A program made the translations under genes and the position numbers. Positions 27,424 to 37,662 of a stretch of DNA of 64,000 bases are shown here, piece after piece; within the stretch, counting starts at the first letter, position 1, and the number at the start of each line of letters is the position of its first letter. This stretch comes from CAWCUU01 sp963798855. GTDB lineage: Bacteria; Gemmatimonadota; Gemmatimonadetes; Longimicrobiales; RSA9. The notes beneath the pieces are model-generated. The model was not told where the DNA came from, did no database searches, and was given only the letters and a program-made list of their open reading frames with translations. The stretch is from contig CAWCUU010000004.1 in NCBI GenBank assembly GCA_963798855.1, positions 432,577 to 496,576 on the forward strand, read 5' to 3'.

Positions 27424-28476
27424 ATGTGCAGAGATGAGGGCTGTCGTGCGGTGCATGGTCGAATTCGTTCGGTGGGCGAGGCGGCGCGCCGGCAGGAAGA
27501 GGAGCGCATCGCAGACCTCGCCGGGAGGCAGCAGGCGGTCGTCACACGTGCGCAGCTCCTCTCTGCGGGGCTGTCCTCGTCCGCGATCGGGCGTCGCCTG
27601 CGAACGACGCGCCTCCGACGCCTGCACTCGGGGGTCTACCAGGTCGGTCCGCTCGCGGGTCCGTATGCGCCGGAGATGGCGGCGGTCCTCGCAACCGGTC
27701 CCCGCGCGGTCGCGAGTCACGTGAGCGCCGCCTGGGTCTGGGTGTCGCCGGACGCGGCCGAGCGGACCGTGCCCCGGCCGAAATGCGCGCACGTCACGAC
27801 TGCCGGCGCGAATCGGCGACGTCGCCGCGGAATTCGCCTCCATCGCGTCGTCAGCCTTCCCGGCGATGAGCGAACCGCTCGGCACGGCATCCCGATCACG
27901 ACGCCGGCGCGTACCGTGATCGACCTCGCGGGCATGTACGGAACGCGCGAGATCGAGTCGACCGTGGCCCGCTGGGAGCGCGAAGGGCTGGTGGGGCGCG
28001 AGGAGCTGGAGCTGCTGCTCGGCCGATACCCTCGTCGCGCGGGTACCGGGGTCCTGAGGGCGATTCTCGCGGCCGGCGAGGAGCCGGCCCTGACGCGCTC
28101 GGAGGCGGAGGAGCGGTTCCTTTCGATCGTGCGAGAAACGGGCATGGACTCGCCCGAGACCAATGCTCGGATAGGGCACTACGAGGTGGATTTCCTCTGG
28201 TCGCGGCACGAACTCGCGGTGGAGGTGGACGGTTTCCGGGACCACGCCTCGCGCTCGCGGTTCGAGGGTGATCGTCGCAAGGACGCCTGGCTGCGGGCGC
28301 ACGGGATAACAGTGATACGGCTCACATGGCGCCAGATCACGAGAGAGCGCATGTCGACGGGGGCGCAGGTCGCGATCGCGCTCGACCGCGCCGGTGGAGC
28401 CGACGCGGAATGGGGCCGCCCGTTCCTCGCCTTCAGAACGTCACCTCCTGCGCCGAGCCGTACAGCAGCCCGTTGA
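27424..28476 (+). CDS. AbiEi-like winged-helix + DUF559 protein
   Basis: Up to 350 residues. An N-terminal AbiEi-type antitoxin winged helix (RQQAVVTRAQLLSAGLSSSA, RRLHSGVYQVG) is followed by the middle AbiEi region with TPARTVIDLAGMY. The C-terminal DUF559 domain, a Vsr-like PD-(D/E)XK fold, has GHYEVDFLWSRHELAVEVDG with the acidic pair Asp and Glu, then DRRKDAWLRAHGITVIRLTW. Such proteins are often annotated as type IV antitoxins, but a stand-alone nuclease role is possible. No AbiEii partner is adjacent. The start is uncertain (ATG 27424 or a GTG about 30-60 bp later). The 3' end overlaps the convergent peptidase gene by 44 bp. Confidence 0.82.
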   Translation: MCRDEGCRAVHGRIRSVGEAARRQEEERIADLAGRQQAVVTRAQLLSAGLSSSAIGRRLRTTRLRRLHSGVYQVGPLAGPYAPEMAAVLATGPRAVASHVSAAWVWVSPDAAERTVPRPKCAHVTTAGANRRRRRGIRLHRVVSLPGDERTARHGIPITTPARTVIDLAGMYGTREIESTVARWEREGLVGREELELLLGRYPRRAGTGVLRAILAAGEEPALTRSEAEERFLSIVRETGMDSPETNARIGHYEVDFLWSRHELAVEVDGFRDHASRSRFEGDRRKDAWLRAHGITVIRLTWRQITRERMSTGAQVAIALDRAGGADAEWGRPFLAFRTSPPAPSRTAAR

Positions 28477-31218
28477 ACAGCAGCTTGAACGTCGCGTGGG
28501 GCTGGCCGCGGAACGTGACCAGCGGTCCGAAGAGCGCGACGTGCCCGCGACCGACGGACGCGTCCACCATGGCCGTCGCTCCCTCGAGGTGCTCCTGTCC
28601 CCAGGCCCAGCCGCTCACCAGCGGGTGCGGTCCCGGGAACCAGGCGACGCGGGCGGCCGGGGTCGCCGCGCGGGAGTCGAGGTCGAAGACGGGGTTGTTG
28701 TCGTAGACGACGTCCACCGAATCGGGCATGCCGAAGGCGAGCGGGGTCGACGGGTCGACCGCGGTGCGCAACAGCGAGCCCGGGATGTAGAACTCGTCCT
28801 CCGGCAGCCGAATCCGCTTTCCGTCGGGCCCGACGCGGGTCAGATGATCGCTCACCGGCACACCGAGGAGCTCACCCATGGCCGCGGAGCTCCCCACGGC
28901 GAGCACCGAGCCGCCGGCCTCGACGAACGCCTTCAGCGCGGGGATGGTGCGCTCGCGTGTGATCCGTCCGACCCTCTTCCGGTACTCGGCCGGGATGTCC
29001 GAGGGCTCGGACTCCTCCCTTCCGCCGCCCTCCCGGCTCGTGAACGCCTCGTCGGGGAAGACAAGCACGTCGAAGCGCCGCTTCAGGTTGCCGGCGTCCA
29101 GGTCCTGCGGGTACACGACCTCGTAGGGGAACTCGTACTGCTCGAAGAGCCACCGGTCCCAGCCGCTCGGGATGATGCCGCCGTAGCGGTCGTAGAGGCC
29201 GATGCGCACGCGCTTCAGCTTCAGGGCGGGCCCGGTGGGCGCCCTCGCCGCCGCGTGCACCGGCACGCCGAGGTCCGCCGCGCCCTTCGCGAGGATGTCG
29301 CGCGCCTTCCCCGACGCGGGCACCCAGATCGCCCCGGTGCCGAGGTCTTCGCCGTCGGCGGTGAGCGTCGCCTTCATCCAGTACACGTCGACGCCGGCCT
29401 TCAGGAGCCGGTTCGTGACGATGAACGCGTCGTTGCGGCGGTGGCTGACGAGGTATCCGGCGGGCTTCGAGGGCCCGGTGATGCGCGCGGCGGGCGGGCT
29501 CTCGAGGTCGGCGACGGGGCGGAAGGGCCCATCGAAGCCGTCGAGCACGCGGTCGAAGCGCACGCCCATCTGCATCGCCAGCGTCCAGCCGGTGATGTCG
29601 TAGGGCGGGATGGGTGGGCCGCCGGGATAGAGGAAGTCGTTCGGGTGGTCCTGCGGCTCGAACATGTCGAGCACGTGCGGCGCGAAGGCCTGGTCGGTCT
29701 TCACGGCATAGGAGCCCGCCGCGTAGCTCTTCCCCGCCACCTGGAAGGGCCGCGTCGCCTTCAGCACCTCGACGCCGGTCTTGATCAGGGCGTTCACGAA
29801 CTTCGTCGCGGTGCGCGAAGTCCGGCTGGTCCGCGGGGATGACATAGCCGCGCGGATCGCGGTGCGCCGGATCGTGGAGCACCTTCTCGTACAGCTCGGT
29901 GGGCAGCGCGTAGCCGCTGCGGACGCGCACGCCGTGCTCGTCGCCGGCGGCCGCCTCGGCGGCGGCGACCCGGTCGGGCGTGATCGTCCAGGAGTCGCCG
30001 CTTCCCCGCTCGATCTGGTTCATGCCCTTGCGCCACATGTCGAAGAGCAGCGTCTCGCGGTTCCTGGACGCGTAGTCGAGCACGGCCCGGTTGAGCTGCG
30101 TCTCGTAGTCGATCGACTGGCGGTAGTGCCACGTCTGCGGCGGCACCGGCGCCGGCAAGTCGCTGGTCGGAAGCTGCATCGCGGCGACGAACGGGAGCTG
30201 GACCGGCGTGGGGTTGCCGATGATCTCCGTCAGCAGGCCGATCATGTTGTGGAAGTACGTGATCGTCCGCAGGCCGCCGTTCCACCAGGTGGAGTAGTTC
30301 GAGAAGCTGCGCTGCCCCGAGCCGGGCATGCCGTGCTCGACCAGGCGCGCGTTCATGGCCGCGCCGACCTGCTCGATCTGCAGCGGCACCAGCGGGTCGA
30401 AGACGTAGTTGAACGGGTCGCGGAACGGCGGCACGAACACGACGCCGCCCGTCTGCCCGAAACCCGGCTGATGGTGGTTGTAGACGATCTGCGGGTACCA
30501 CTCGCGGAACATGACCCGGTTCATGTTCGTCGTCTCGGGCATGTTCGACATGAAGAAGTCGCGGTTGTTGTCGTGCCCGATGTAGTGGTGGTAGAGCACC
30601 GGCAGGTCCGTCATCGAGCGCGCCTTCTCGTCCGGCTTGCGCATGTACCAGTTCGCGACGAGGTCCTGCCCGTCCGGATTCGCCTGCACCGCCAGGAGCA
30701 CCACGTCGTCGAGAAGCCGGAGCGTCTCGCGGATCGTCGCCCGAGACCATCTCCCACACCAGCTCCATCAGCTGCTGGGAGCCGACCGTCTCCGTCGCGT
30801 GGAGGCCGCCGTCGATCCAGACGATCGCCCTGCCCTCCTGCGCGAGCCGCCGCGCCTCCTCCTTGCTCACACCGTCGGCGTGCGCCAACCGCTCCGAGAT
30901 CTCCCGCCAGTGATCGAGACGGGCGAGGTTCTCCGGCGACGACAGGATCGCCATGTACTGCGCCCGCCCCTCGGCCGTCCTGCCGATGTCCACCAGCCGC
31001 ATGCGCGGCGACTCCTCGGCGAGCTTCTTCCACCACGCCTCGAGCTGCGCGTACGAGGCCATGTGGTAGTCGGCGCCGAGCTCGAAGCCCAGCGCCTCCT
31101 GAGGCGTCGTCAGCGTCGCGGTCTGCTGGGCCGCCAGCGGGGCGCACGCGACGGCGAGGGCCGCGGCGACGCCGAGGAGCTGAAGGGCGAACGGGAGGCG
31201 AGCGGTCCGTGCGTTCAT
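28433..31218 (-). CDS. M14-family zinc carboxypeptidase, large exported form, two frameshifts
   Basis: About 928 residues if two single-base insertions are removed (near 30735 and 29818); the length of 2786 bp is two more than a multiple of three. The Sec signal ends ACAPLAAQ. The zinc motif H-x-x-E is in GGLHATETVGSQQ, with the rest of the M14 domain in the second segment (HHYIGHDNNRDF, VYNHHQPGFGQTGG, WWNGGLRTITYFHN). The C-terminal 450 residues include a glutamine-amidotransferase-like section (IGLYDRYGGIIPSGWDRW, VLVFPDEAF), as in other large M14 peptidases of this phylum. ATG 31218 has GAGAAGG about 9 nt upstream. Confidence 0.87.
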
Positions 31219-31407
31219 GAGATGTGACCTTCTCGGAGATCCGACGGACCGGGTTTCGGGAGGCCGGACGGCCCGTCGCCATGGGTGGAGCGAGGGCGGA
31301 ATCTGGCGCAGCGGAGCAACGGGTCGCAAGGTTGGAGTGGACCTGGCGCAACGCGCACCGCTACCGTCACGAATCCGACGTAGACGGAAAGATGAAAGGA
31401 GCTGACC

Positions 31408-31929
31408 ATGTCACCTGCGAAGAAGGGCTCGCGGAAGTCCGCCAAGGGCGCCGCGAAGAAGGCCGCGCGGAAGTCCGCCGGGAGCACGACCGCGAGCGGC
31501 AAGAAGTCCGAGGGATTCACGGCCGAGGAACGCGCCGCGATGAAGGAGCGCTCCAGGGAGCTGAAGGCGGAAGCGCGCGCGAACAAGGGCGAGGCGACCG
31601 GCGAAAGCGACGTGCTCGCGAAGATCGCCGAGATGCCGGAACCGGATCGCGCCATGGCGCAGCGGCTGCATGCCCTCATCAAGGCCAGCGCGCCGGACCT
31701 CTCGCCCAAGACCTGGTACGGGATGCCCGCCTACGCGAAGGACGGCAAGGTCGTCTGCTTCTTCCAGAGCGCCCAGAAGTTCAAGTCGAGATACGCGACG
31801 TTCGGCTTCAGCGACACGGCGAAGCTCGACGAAGGTGCGATGTGGCCGACCGCCTTCGCGCTGAAGGAGCTGACGGCTGCGGTAGAGTCGAGGATCGAAG
31901 GGCTCGTGAAGAAGGCGGTGGGCCGGTGA
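31408..31929 (+). CDS. DUF1801-domain protein with basic N-terminal tail
   Basis: 173 residues. The first 60 are Lys/Ala/Ser-rich (KKAARKSAGSTTASGKKSEG), like the basic tails of nucleoid-associated proteins. The DUF1801 (YdhG-like) domain follows: MAQRLHALIKASAPDLSPKT, WYGMPAYAKDGKVVCFFQ, SRYATFGFSDTAKLDEG. Family members have been suggested to chaperone iron, without proof. The start is clear (AAGGAG 6 nt upstream of ATG 31408). Confidence 0.85.
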   Translation: MSPAKKGSRKSAKGAAKKAARKSAGSTTASGKKSEGFTAEERAAMKERSRELKAEARANKGEATGESDVLAKIAEMPEPDRAMAQRLHALIKASAPDLSPKTWYGMPAYAKDGKVVCFFQSAQKFKSRYATFGFSDTAKLDEGAMWPTAFALKELTAAVESRIEGLVKKAVGR

Positions 31930-32022
31930 TGATTCCCCTTGCCGCGCCGATCCACCTCCACACATCCTAGCGAGTCCGGCGAAAAGGGGCGTCCCCTGAT
32001 ACGGCAACGCAGCCATGAACGC

Positions 32023-32945
32023 GTGCTGAAGTCGAGCCACCCGTACTCCCCATCGACGCGCAGCCACTTCCAGGGGACCCGAGCGGCGCTGCTCGCACTC
32101 CTCCTCCTCCTGTGCGGCACCAGCGCCGAGCGGCTCGTGCACCTGGATGCGGACCCGGCATCGTGGTTCATCGATGAGATCGGCTATCAGGTCGACGAGG
32201 GCTTCAAGACCCTCTCACCCCGCAATCTCGCGCTGTTCGGCGCCACGCACTGGAACGCCGGCGACCGGTACCGCGGCTGGATGCAGAGCAGCGCGCTGAC
32301 GCAGTGGCCCTACTTCTGGGCGTTCAAAGCCTTCGGCGTCAAGCTCCGCAGTGCCAGACTCGTCAGCGTCCTTTTCGCCGTTCTGTTGCTCGCCATCACG
32401 GCCGGGTTTCTCTGGTTCCGGCACTCCCCCGGCCTAGCACTTTTCGGCGCCCTGCTGTTGACCGCGGATCCGGGGCTGTTCCTCTTCTCTCGGTCGGCCC
32501 TCTTCGAGACGGCACTGGCCCTCTACGCCTACTCTGCCCTGTACCTGGCCGTGAGCCTACCCAGCCGGGTCAGATCCGGGAGTGGAGCAACGACCTCGAG
32601 GCGATTCACGCGTCCTTCGACGTCCTGATCAGCACCAGCTTGTTCGAGACCTTCGGGTTGGTGGTCACCGAGGCCCTCTCGGCAGGGCTTCCCTGCGCCC
32701 TCTCCGATATCCCGGTGTTCCGCTCCCTCTTCTCCGACTGTCCCGGCGTGGTGTTCCTCTCGGGCGACGAGGAGCAGGACGTGGCGGCCATCAATCGGCT
32801 GCTCGAGCGAGCACCCGACCTGCGGCAGCAGATCGAGGCATTCTGGCACGAGCGCTTCCGCGACGACGTCGTAACCGCGGCCTGGACGCGCTTCCTGGCT
32901 CGCATCTCCGGCGACGAGTCGGGCCGCGCCTGCACTTCCCGCTGA
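32023..32945 (+). pseudogene. Chimera of two glycosyltransferase remnants (GT39-like + GT4-like)
   Basis: The 5' part (to about 32565) is the N-terminal half of an ArnT/PMT-like membrane glycosyltransferase: one signal-anchor helix, ASWFIDEIGYQVDEGFKTLS with the periplasmic acidic loop, then LVSVLFAVLLLAITAGFLWF and further helices. At about 32570 this frame ends. Another frame carries the C-terminal part of a soluble GT4 enzyme: FDVLISTSLFETFGLVVTEA, LSAGLPCALSDIPVF. Two different genes are joined, so a deletion (or misassembly) removed the 3' part of one and the 5' part of the other. A TTG/GTG start is assumed, with GTG 32023 chosen. Confidence 0.7.
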
Positions 32946-33116
32946 TCCCGGCGAGCGTTAGGATTTCTGGCTCGTTCGGCGCTCACCGTCGTCGGCATTC
33001 CTCCTACGTCGACGCGAGAATCCCCCGATAGACGCAGGCTCCGCCACGGGCGGTATTGGAGCGTGTGGCCGCCGACCCGAGGAGGGGCTTCCCTCCCATG
33101 CCCGAGGAAACGACCG

Positions 33117-34541
33117 ATGCGACTCCACCAGCTGTCGACCGCCGCTGCGCTCGCCACTCTGGTCCTCGTCGCGTGCGAGGCCGACAGGGGTGCCGTCACC
33201 GACCCCGCCCGCGAACCCCAGCGCGCGTCGCTCGATATGGTAACCTACGCCTGCGCCGCACAGACGGACGTTCCCGTCACCGAGTGCCAGGTGCTCGTCG
33301 CGCTCTACACCAGCACGGCAGGCGAGAACTGGTGGTACCAGGATGGGTGGCTGAGCGGCCGGCCGTGCGACTGGTATGGCGTGACCTGCGACGCGGGTCA
33401 TGTAATCGGGATCTCACTCGATTATCTCAACCTCACGGGCCCGATCCCGGCCGGGCTGGGCGATCTCGCTCACCTCGAGTGGCTCGATCTCTCCGACAAC
33501 CAGCTGACCGGGCCGATACCGGCTGACCTGGGCCGTCTGCGTGCGCTCGAGGAGCTTAGGCTCTCCAATAACCAGGTGACGGGCACGATCCCGGCCGCGC
33601 TTGGCGATCTCGCGCAGCTTCAGATCCTCGATCTCAGGGAGAACCAGTTGGAAGGGCCCGTCCCGGAGGAGCTGGGGGGTCTCAGTCGGCTCACGAACCT
33701 GTTTCTCGGGGAGAATGAGCTGACGGGACAGATTCCGGCGAACTTCGGCGATCTCCGTCAGCTTCTGGCTCTGCTTCTCGATGGCAATCAGTTGTCCGGG
33801 TCGATCCCGGCTTCGCTCGGCGATCTCGCTCAGCTGGGTTTCCTTGAACTTTCCCACAACCAGCTGGACGGCAGCATCCCGGCCGAACTGGGAGGTCTCG
33901 GTCGACTCGAGTTCCTGCATCTCTCGGGTAACCGGCTGACGGGCACGATTCCGGCCGCGCTGGGCGATCTCGATCGGCTCGAGGAGCTGGATCTCTCCGA
34001 CAACCAGCTGACGGGGCCGATCCCGGCGGAGCTCGGCAACCTGGCGCGCCTGATGAAGCTCTTCGTCGAAGGCAACCAGCTGTCGGGCCTCCTGCCGCCG
34101 ACCGTCGCCGTGCTGGGCGCCGTAATCGAATCGAAGAGTCAATCCGTGTACTGGGAGTGCGCGTTCGTCCCGCCCGGCAACGACGGGCTCTACATACCCG
34201 ACACGCAGCCGTACCGCGACGCCGACCTCGACGCCGACGGCTTCATCTGCGGCCTCGGCCTCTCCGACGCCGAGACGCTCTCCGGCACCCTGCTCGCCGC
34301 GATCGACGCCCTCGTCGCCGACGCCGTGCTGAACGGCGGCCAGGGCAACGCTCTGACTACGAAGCTCGAGCACGCCATCAACGCGGCCGACAAGGGGCAG
34401 TACAAGGTGGCGACGAACCTGGCGGGCGCCTTCGTCCGGCAGGTCGAGGCCCTGCTCTCGAGCCGGGCGATAAGCGAGGCCCAGGCCGAGCCGCTGATCG
34501 AACGGGCGACGTCGCTGAGCGACATCTGGTCGGAGCTGTAG
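33117..34541 (+). CDS. Plant-type leucine-rich-repeat lipoprotein with FIMAH-like C-terminus
   Basis: 474 residues. The lipoprotein signal ends LVLVAC. An N-terminal LRR cap of the plant type (NWWYQDGWLSGRPCDWYGVT) is followed by about ten 24-residue repeats of the form LxxLxxLDLSDNQLTGPIPxxLG (about 95-340). A C-terminal helical domain is similar to the FIMAH module (GGQGNALTTKLEHAINAADK, EAQAEPLIERA). The repeats are very regular, suggesting recent expansion. It is a likely surface protein involved in binding. ATG 33117 is chosen for the signal peptide, with GAGG 9 nt upstream; ATG 33063 is also in frame. Confidence 0.9.
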   Translation: MRLHQLSTAAALATLVLVACEADRGAVTDPAREPQRASLDMVTYACAAQTDVPVTECQVLVALYTSTAGENWWYQDGWLSGRPCDWYGVTCDAGHVIGISLDYLNLTGPIPAGLGDLAHLEWLDLSDNQLTGPIPADLGRLRALEELRLSNNQVTGTIPAALGDLAQLQILDLRENQLEGPVPEELGGLSRLTNLFLGENELTGQIPANFGDLRQLLALLLDGNQLSGSIPASLGDLAQLGFLELSHNQLDGSIPAELGGLGRLEFLHLSGNRLTGTIPAALGDLDRLEELDLSDNQLTGPIPAELGNLARLMKLFVEGNQLSGLLPPTVAVLGAVIESKSQSVYWECAFVPPGNDGLYIPDTQPYRDADLDADGFICGLGLSDAETLSGTLLAAIDALVADAVLNGGQGNALTTKLEHAINAADKGQYKVATNLAGAFVRQVEALLSSRAISEAQAEPLIERATSLSDIWSEL

Positions 34542-34875
34542 CGCGTTCGGCGGGACGGGCGCTCGCTACGGCGAGGGCTCCGACCACAATGCGCCAATCG
34601 TCGCCCTCGGCGCCGCCGCCTGGGAGGTTTTTTCCGCATAGCGAGCGAAAAGTGCCACTTGTCCGGAGTTCGTGCCCGCGGCTGTCGCGTTGTGTTCAGG
34701 TAGCGCATACAACGTGACATTCCTCGAATTCACGAGAGTGGTTGTCACACTTCGCTCCGCGACGCCGACCTACCGTCTCGGCGTTGAGGACTCGCCCCCG
34801 ACGCCGATCCACCCTCTCAACTGACTTCGGAGGCTCGCCCCGCCACTCAGTCTCGTGCAGTAAACGGCGTCCACC
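34542..34875. other. Intergenic, no gene seen
   Basis: 334 bp between the convergent LRR and kinase genes. A T-run (TTTTTT at about 34627-34632) follows a GC-rich stretch, but I see no convincing hairpin. Confidence 0.4.
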
Positions 34876-37662
34876 TCATGAGCGGCGCCCCACCGCCTGG
34901 CTCGGACGCGGCGGAAGCGGCCACGGCCGAGCGAGTGGACACGGCGCGACGCCGAGACGGGTCATCGCCGCGCGGTAGCGCGCGTCGGCCCACAGCGGGT
35001 CCCGGAGCGGGTTGCAGCCGAATACGCCGCCCGCGAATTCATAGCGACGCTGGCCTTCCGGGGAGGTCAGGAGGCGCACCAGCGGCTCCCGGTCGCCGAA
35101 GACCAGGTCGGCGAAAGCGGCCTCGGTCCCGTCCATGAGCTCCGTGCCGGGCCGGTGGAGCTGCTCGCGGATCCGCTGCCCGTCGTCCCACCGGCCCGCC
35201 GCGGCGTACGCGAAGACCAGGTACGCTACAAGTCTCGAATCCCGTGGGTGCAGCCGGACGCCGCGCTCCAGGGTGGTCACCGCGCGGTCCGGCTGTCCGC
35301 CGAACGCCTGCGCCAGCCCCAATACCTCGATGGCGAGCGGGAATGTCGAGTCGAGCGCGAAGGCGTAGTGCGCCGCGGCGAGCGCCTCGGGGTACCGGTG
35401 CGCGACCATATACCCCAGCGTGACGGCGCTCGCCGCCGATTTCACCAGCGGGTCGAGTTGGAGCGCCCGCTTCAGCTCGACCAGCCCCTCATCGGTGTGC
35501 CCGAGGCTCATGAGATGGAAGCCGTAGTCCAGTCGGATGGTCGCCGAGGAAGGATCGAGCGCGACAGCGGTGCGGTAGTGGCGATCCGCGTCGCGGAAGC
35601 GGAGCTGGAGCCACAGCGTGTTCGCCATCATCTGCTGCGCGTCGGCGAGGGTGGAGTCGAGCGCAACCGCACGCCGGGCGCTCGCGTCCATCAGCGGCAC
35701 GATCGAGTCCATCGCGACCGGCAGGTAGATCGGAAGAATTCTGTAGGCCCGCACCAGCCCCGCGTAGGCGCGGGCGAAGCCCGGGTCCCGCTCGATCGCT
35801 TGCTGGAAGTAGGCGATCGCGCGGTGGGCGTTGTCCGTGCCTCGCATGAGGAAGTAGTAGTGGCCCTTCAGGTAGAGCTCGTAGGCCTCGGGGTCTGCCG
35901 TTCCACGCTCCGCCCTCACCGCCGCGTCCGTCCGCCCCCCCAGCGCCGGCGCGAGGGCCGCGACAATGGAGCGGGCCAGCTTATCCTGCACGGCGAAGAC
36001 TTCGCCCGCGCGGCTCTCGAAGACGCTGTCCCACCGCACCGTCCCGTCGGCCGTGTTCACGAGCTGCGCCGTCACGCGCATCCGGTCGCCGCTACGCCGC
36101 ACCGTGCCGTTCACCAGCGCGGCCACCCCCAGCGTCCGCCCGATCTGCGGCGCCGGTATTTCCTTCCCCTTGAAGGCGTAGCTCGACGTGCGCCCGGCCA
36201 GCCGAAGTCCGGGGAGCCGCCCCAGGGCGTGGGCCAGCTCGTCGGTCAGGCCGTCGCTGAAATACTCGTCCTGCGCGTCGCCGCCCGTGTTCACGAACGG
36301 CAGCACCGCGAGGGCCTGCGGTGCGCCGACCGGGGACGGTGTGCTCGAGGGCCGCATCTCGCTGACGCGTTCATTAGCGGACACGCGGGCGCGGCGCCCG
36401 ACCAGATAGGCGGCGGAGCCAAGTGTCAGGAGCACCGCCACGAACGCGAGCACGGCCCGGCGGCGCACGAGCGGCGATCTCGGCGCCTTGGCAGGTACGC
36501 CCGCGAGCATGTGCAGCACGGCCTCGGCGCTCGACGGACGATCGGCGGGATCCTTGGCGAGCAGGCGCATCACGAGTGAGGCGACCGCGGCGGGGAGATC
36601 GGGCCGGCGGGCGGCGAGCGGCTCGGGGGACTCACTCAGGTGCGCGGCGATGAACGCCACGGGAGAGCGGTTCCCGAACGGGTGCGCCCCGGCCAGCATC
36701 TCGTACGCCACGACACCGAGGGCGTAGAGGTCCGCTCGATGGTCGGTGTGTGGGTCACCGACCGCCTGCTCGGGGGCCATGTAGGCGGGCGTGCCCGGCG
36801 TCACGCCGGCATCGGTCAGCTGTCCGATCGGGCCATCGGCGACCGGTCCGGGATTTTCAGGGACCTCGGTCTCGCGGGCGCGGCGCAGCGCGCGCGCGAT
36901 GCCGAAGTCGGCGACCACTACGTGGCCGTCCTCGAGCAGGATGTTCCCGGGCTTGATGTCGCGGTGCACGACCCCGCGGCGGTGGGCATGGGCGAGCGCG
37001 TCCGCAACCTCTCTCAGGACGCTCAGCGCCTCCGGGAGGGGCAGCGGACCGTCCAGCCGGTTCAGCCGCTCCCGGAGCGATTCGCCCGTGACGTACGGCA
37101 TCGTGTAGTACAGCAAGCCGTCCGCCTCGCCCGAGTCGAAGAGTGGCAGGATGTGCGGGTGGCGCAGGTTGGCGGCTGTCTCGATCTCGCGGCGGAAGCG
37201 GCTCGGACCGAGCAGCGCGCCCACGCCTGGGTGGAGCACCTTCAACGCGACCGGGCGTCGGTGGCGAAGGTCGCGGGCGAGGTAGACGGTGGCCATCCCT
37301 CCGCGGCCGAGCTCCCGCTCGAGGCGGTAGCGACCCTCGAGAGCGGCCGCGAGCCGCGCGGCATCGGGTCCGTTCCCGGCGGCTGCCTCCGTGGAAGCCG
37401 CGGGACTGCCGTGTTCCCCAACCGCCTCGGCTCGCCATGCCGTGGGCACCCCGAGGCTGCTCTCCGCGCGCTCGGCGGCTGCGAGCAGCGACTCGACCTC
37501 GCCGCGAAGCTCCGCGTCCGCCCCGCACTCCGCCGTGACGAACGCGGAACGCTCGGCCGGCGGTCGCTCCAGCGCCGCACCGAGAACCGCCGCGACCACG
37601 CGCCAGCGCTCCGGCGTCAGCGGCGACCCGCTCTCTCCCGCGCGCGCGGACTCAGGCGTCAT
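34876..37662 (-). CDS. Ser/Thr protein kinase with TolB-like and TPR domains
   Basis: 928 residues. The kinase domain runs from about 111 to 385: Gly loop GRGGMATVYLARD, Lys in PVALKVLHP, HRDIKPGNILLEDG, DFGIA, then TPAYMAPEQAVGDPHTDHRA. One membrane helix follows (AVLAFVAVLLTLGSAAYLVG, about 405-425). The extracytoplasmic part has the TolB-like module (LAVLPFVNTGGDAQDEYFSD, ALVNGTVRRSGDRMRVTAQ) and then TPRs to the end. This architecture is common in Gemmatimonadota. It overlaps the sigma-factor gene by 11 bp, so sigma factor and kinase are cotranscribed. Confidence 0.95.
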   Translation of the reverse strand: MTPESARAGESGSPLTPERWRVVAAVLGAALERPPAERSAFVTAECGADAELRGEVESLLAAAERAESSLGVPTAWRAEAVGEHGSPAASTEAAAGNGPDAARLAAALEGRYRLERELGRGGMATVYLARDLRHRRPVALKVLHPGVGALLGPSRFRREIETAANLRHPHILPLFDSGEADGLLYYTMPYVTGESLRERLNRLDGPLPLPEALSVLREVADALAHAHRRGVVHRDIKPGNILLEDGHVVVADFGIARALRRARETEVPENPGPVADGPIGQLTDAGVTPGTPAYMAPEQAVGDPHTDHRADLYALGVVAYEMLAGAHPFGNRSPVAFIAAHLSESPEPLAARRPDLPAAVASLVMRLLAKDPADRPSSAEAVLHMLAGVPAKAPRSPLVRRRAVLAFVAVLLTLGSAAYLVGRRARVSANERVSEMRPSSTPSPVGAPQALAVLPFVNTGGDAQDEYFSDGLTDELAHALGRLPGLRLAGRTSSYAFKGKEIPAPQIGRTLGVAALVNGTVRRSGDRMRVTAQLVNTADGTVRWDSVFESRAGEVFAVQDKLARSIVAALAPALGGRTDAAVRAERGTADPEAYELYLKGHYYFLMRGTDNAHRAIAYFQQAIERDPGFARAYAGLVRAYRILPIYLPVAMDSIVPLMDASARRAVALDSTLADAQQMMANTLWLQLRFRDADRHYRTAVALDPSSATIRLDYGFHLMSLGHTDEGLVELKRALQLDPLVKSAASAVTLGYMVAHRYPEALAAAHYAFALDSTFPLAIEVLGLAQAFGGQPDRAVTTLERGVRLHPRDSRLVAYLVFAYAAAGRWDDGQRIREQLHRPGTELMDGTEAAFADLVFGDREPLVRLLTSPEGQRRYEFAGGVFGCNPLRDPLWADARYRAAMTRLGVAPCPLARPWPLPPRPSQAVGRRS

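Noticed and set aside
28394..29842. 482-residue plus-strand frame
   Set aside because: Antisense of the M14 peptidase C-terminal half, which has the convincing protein sequence.
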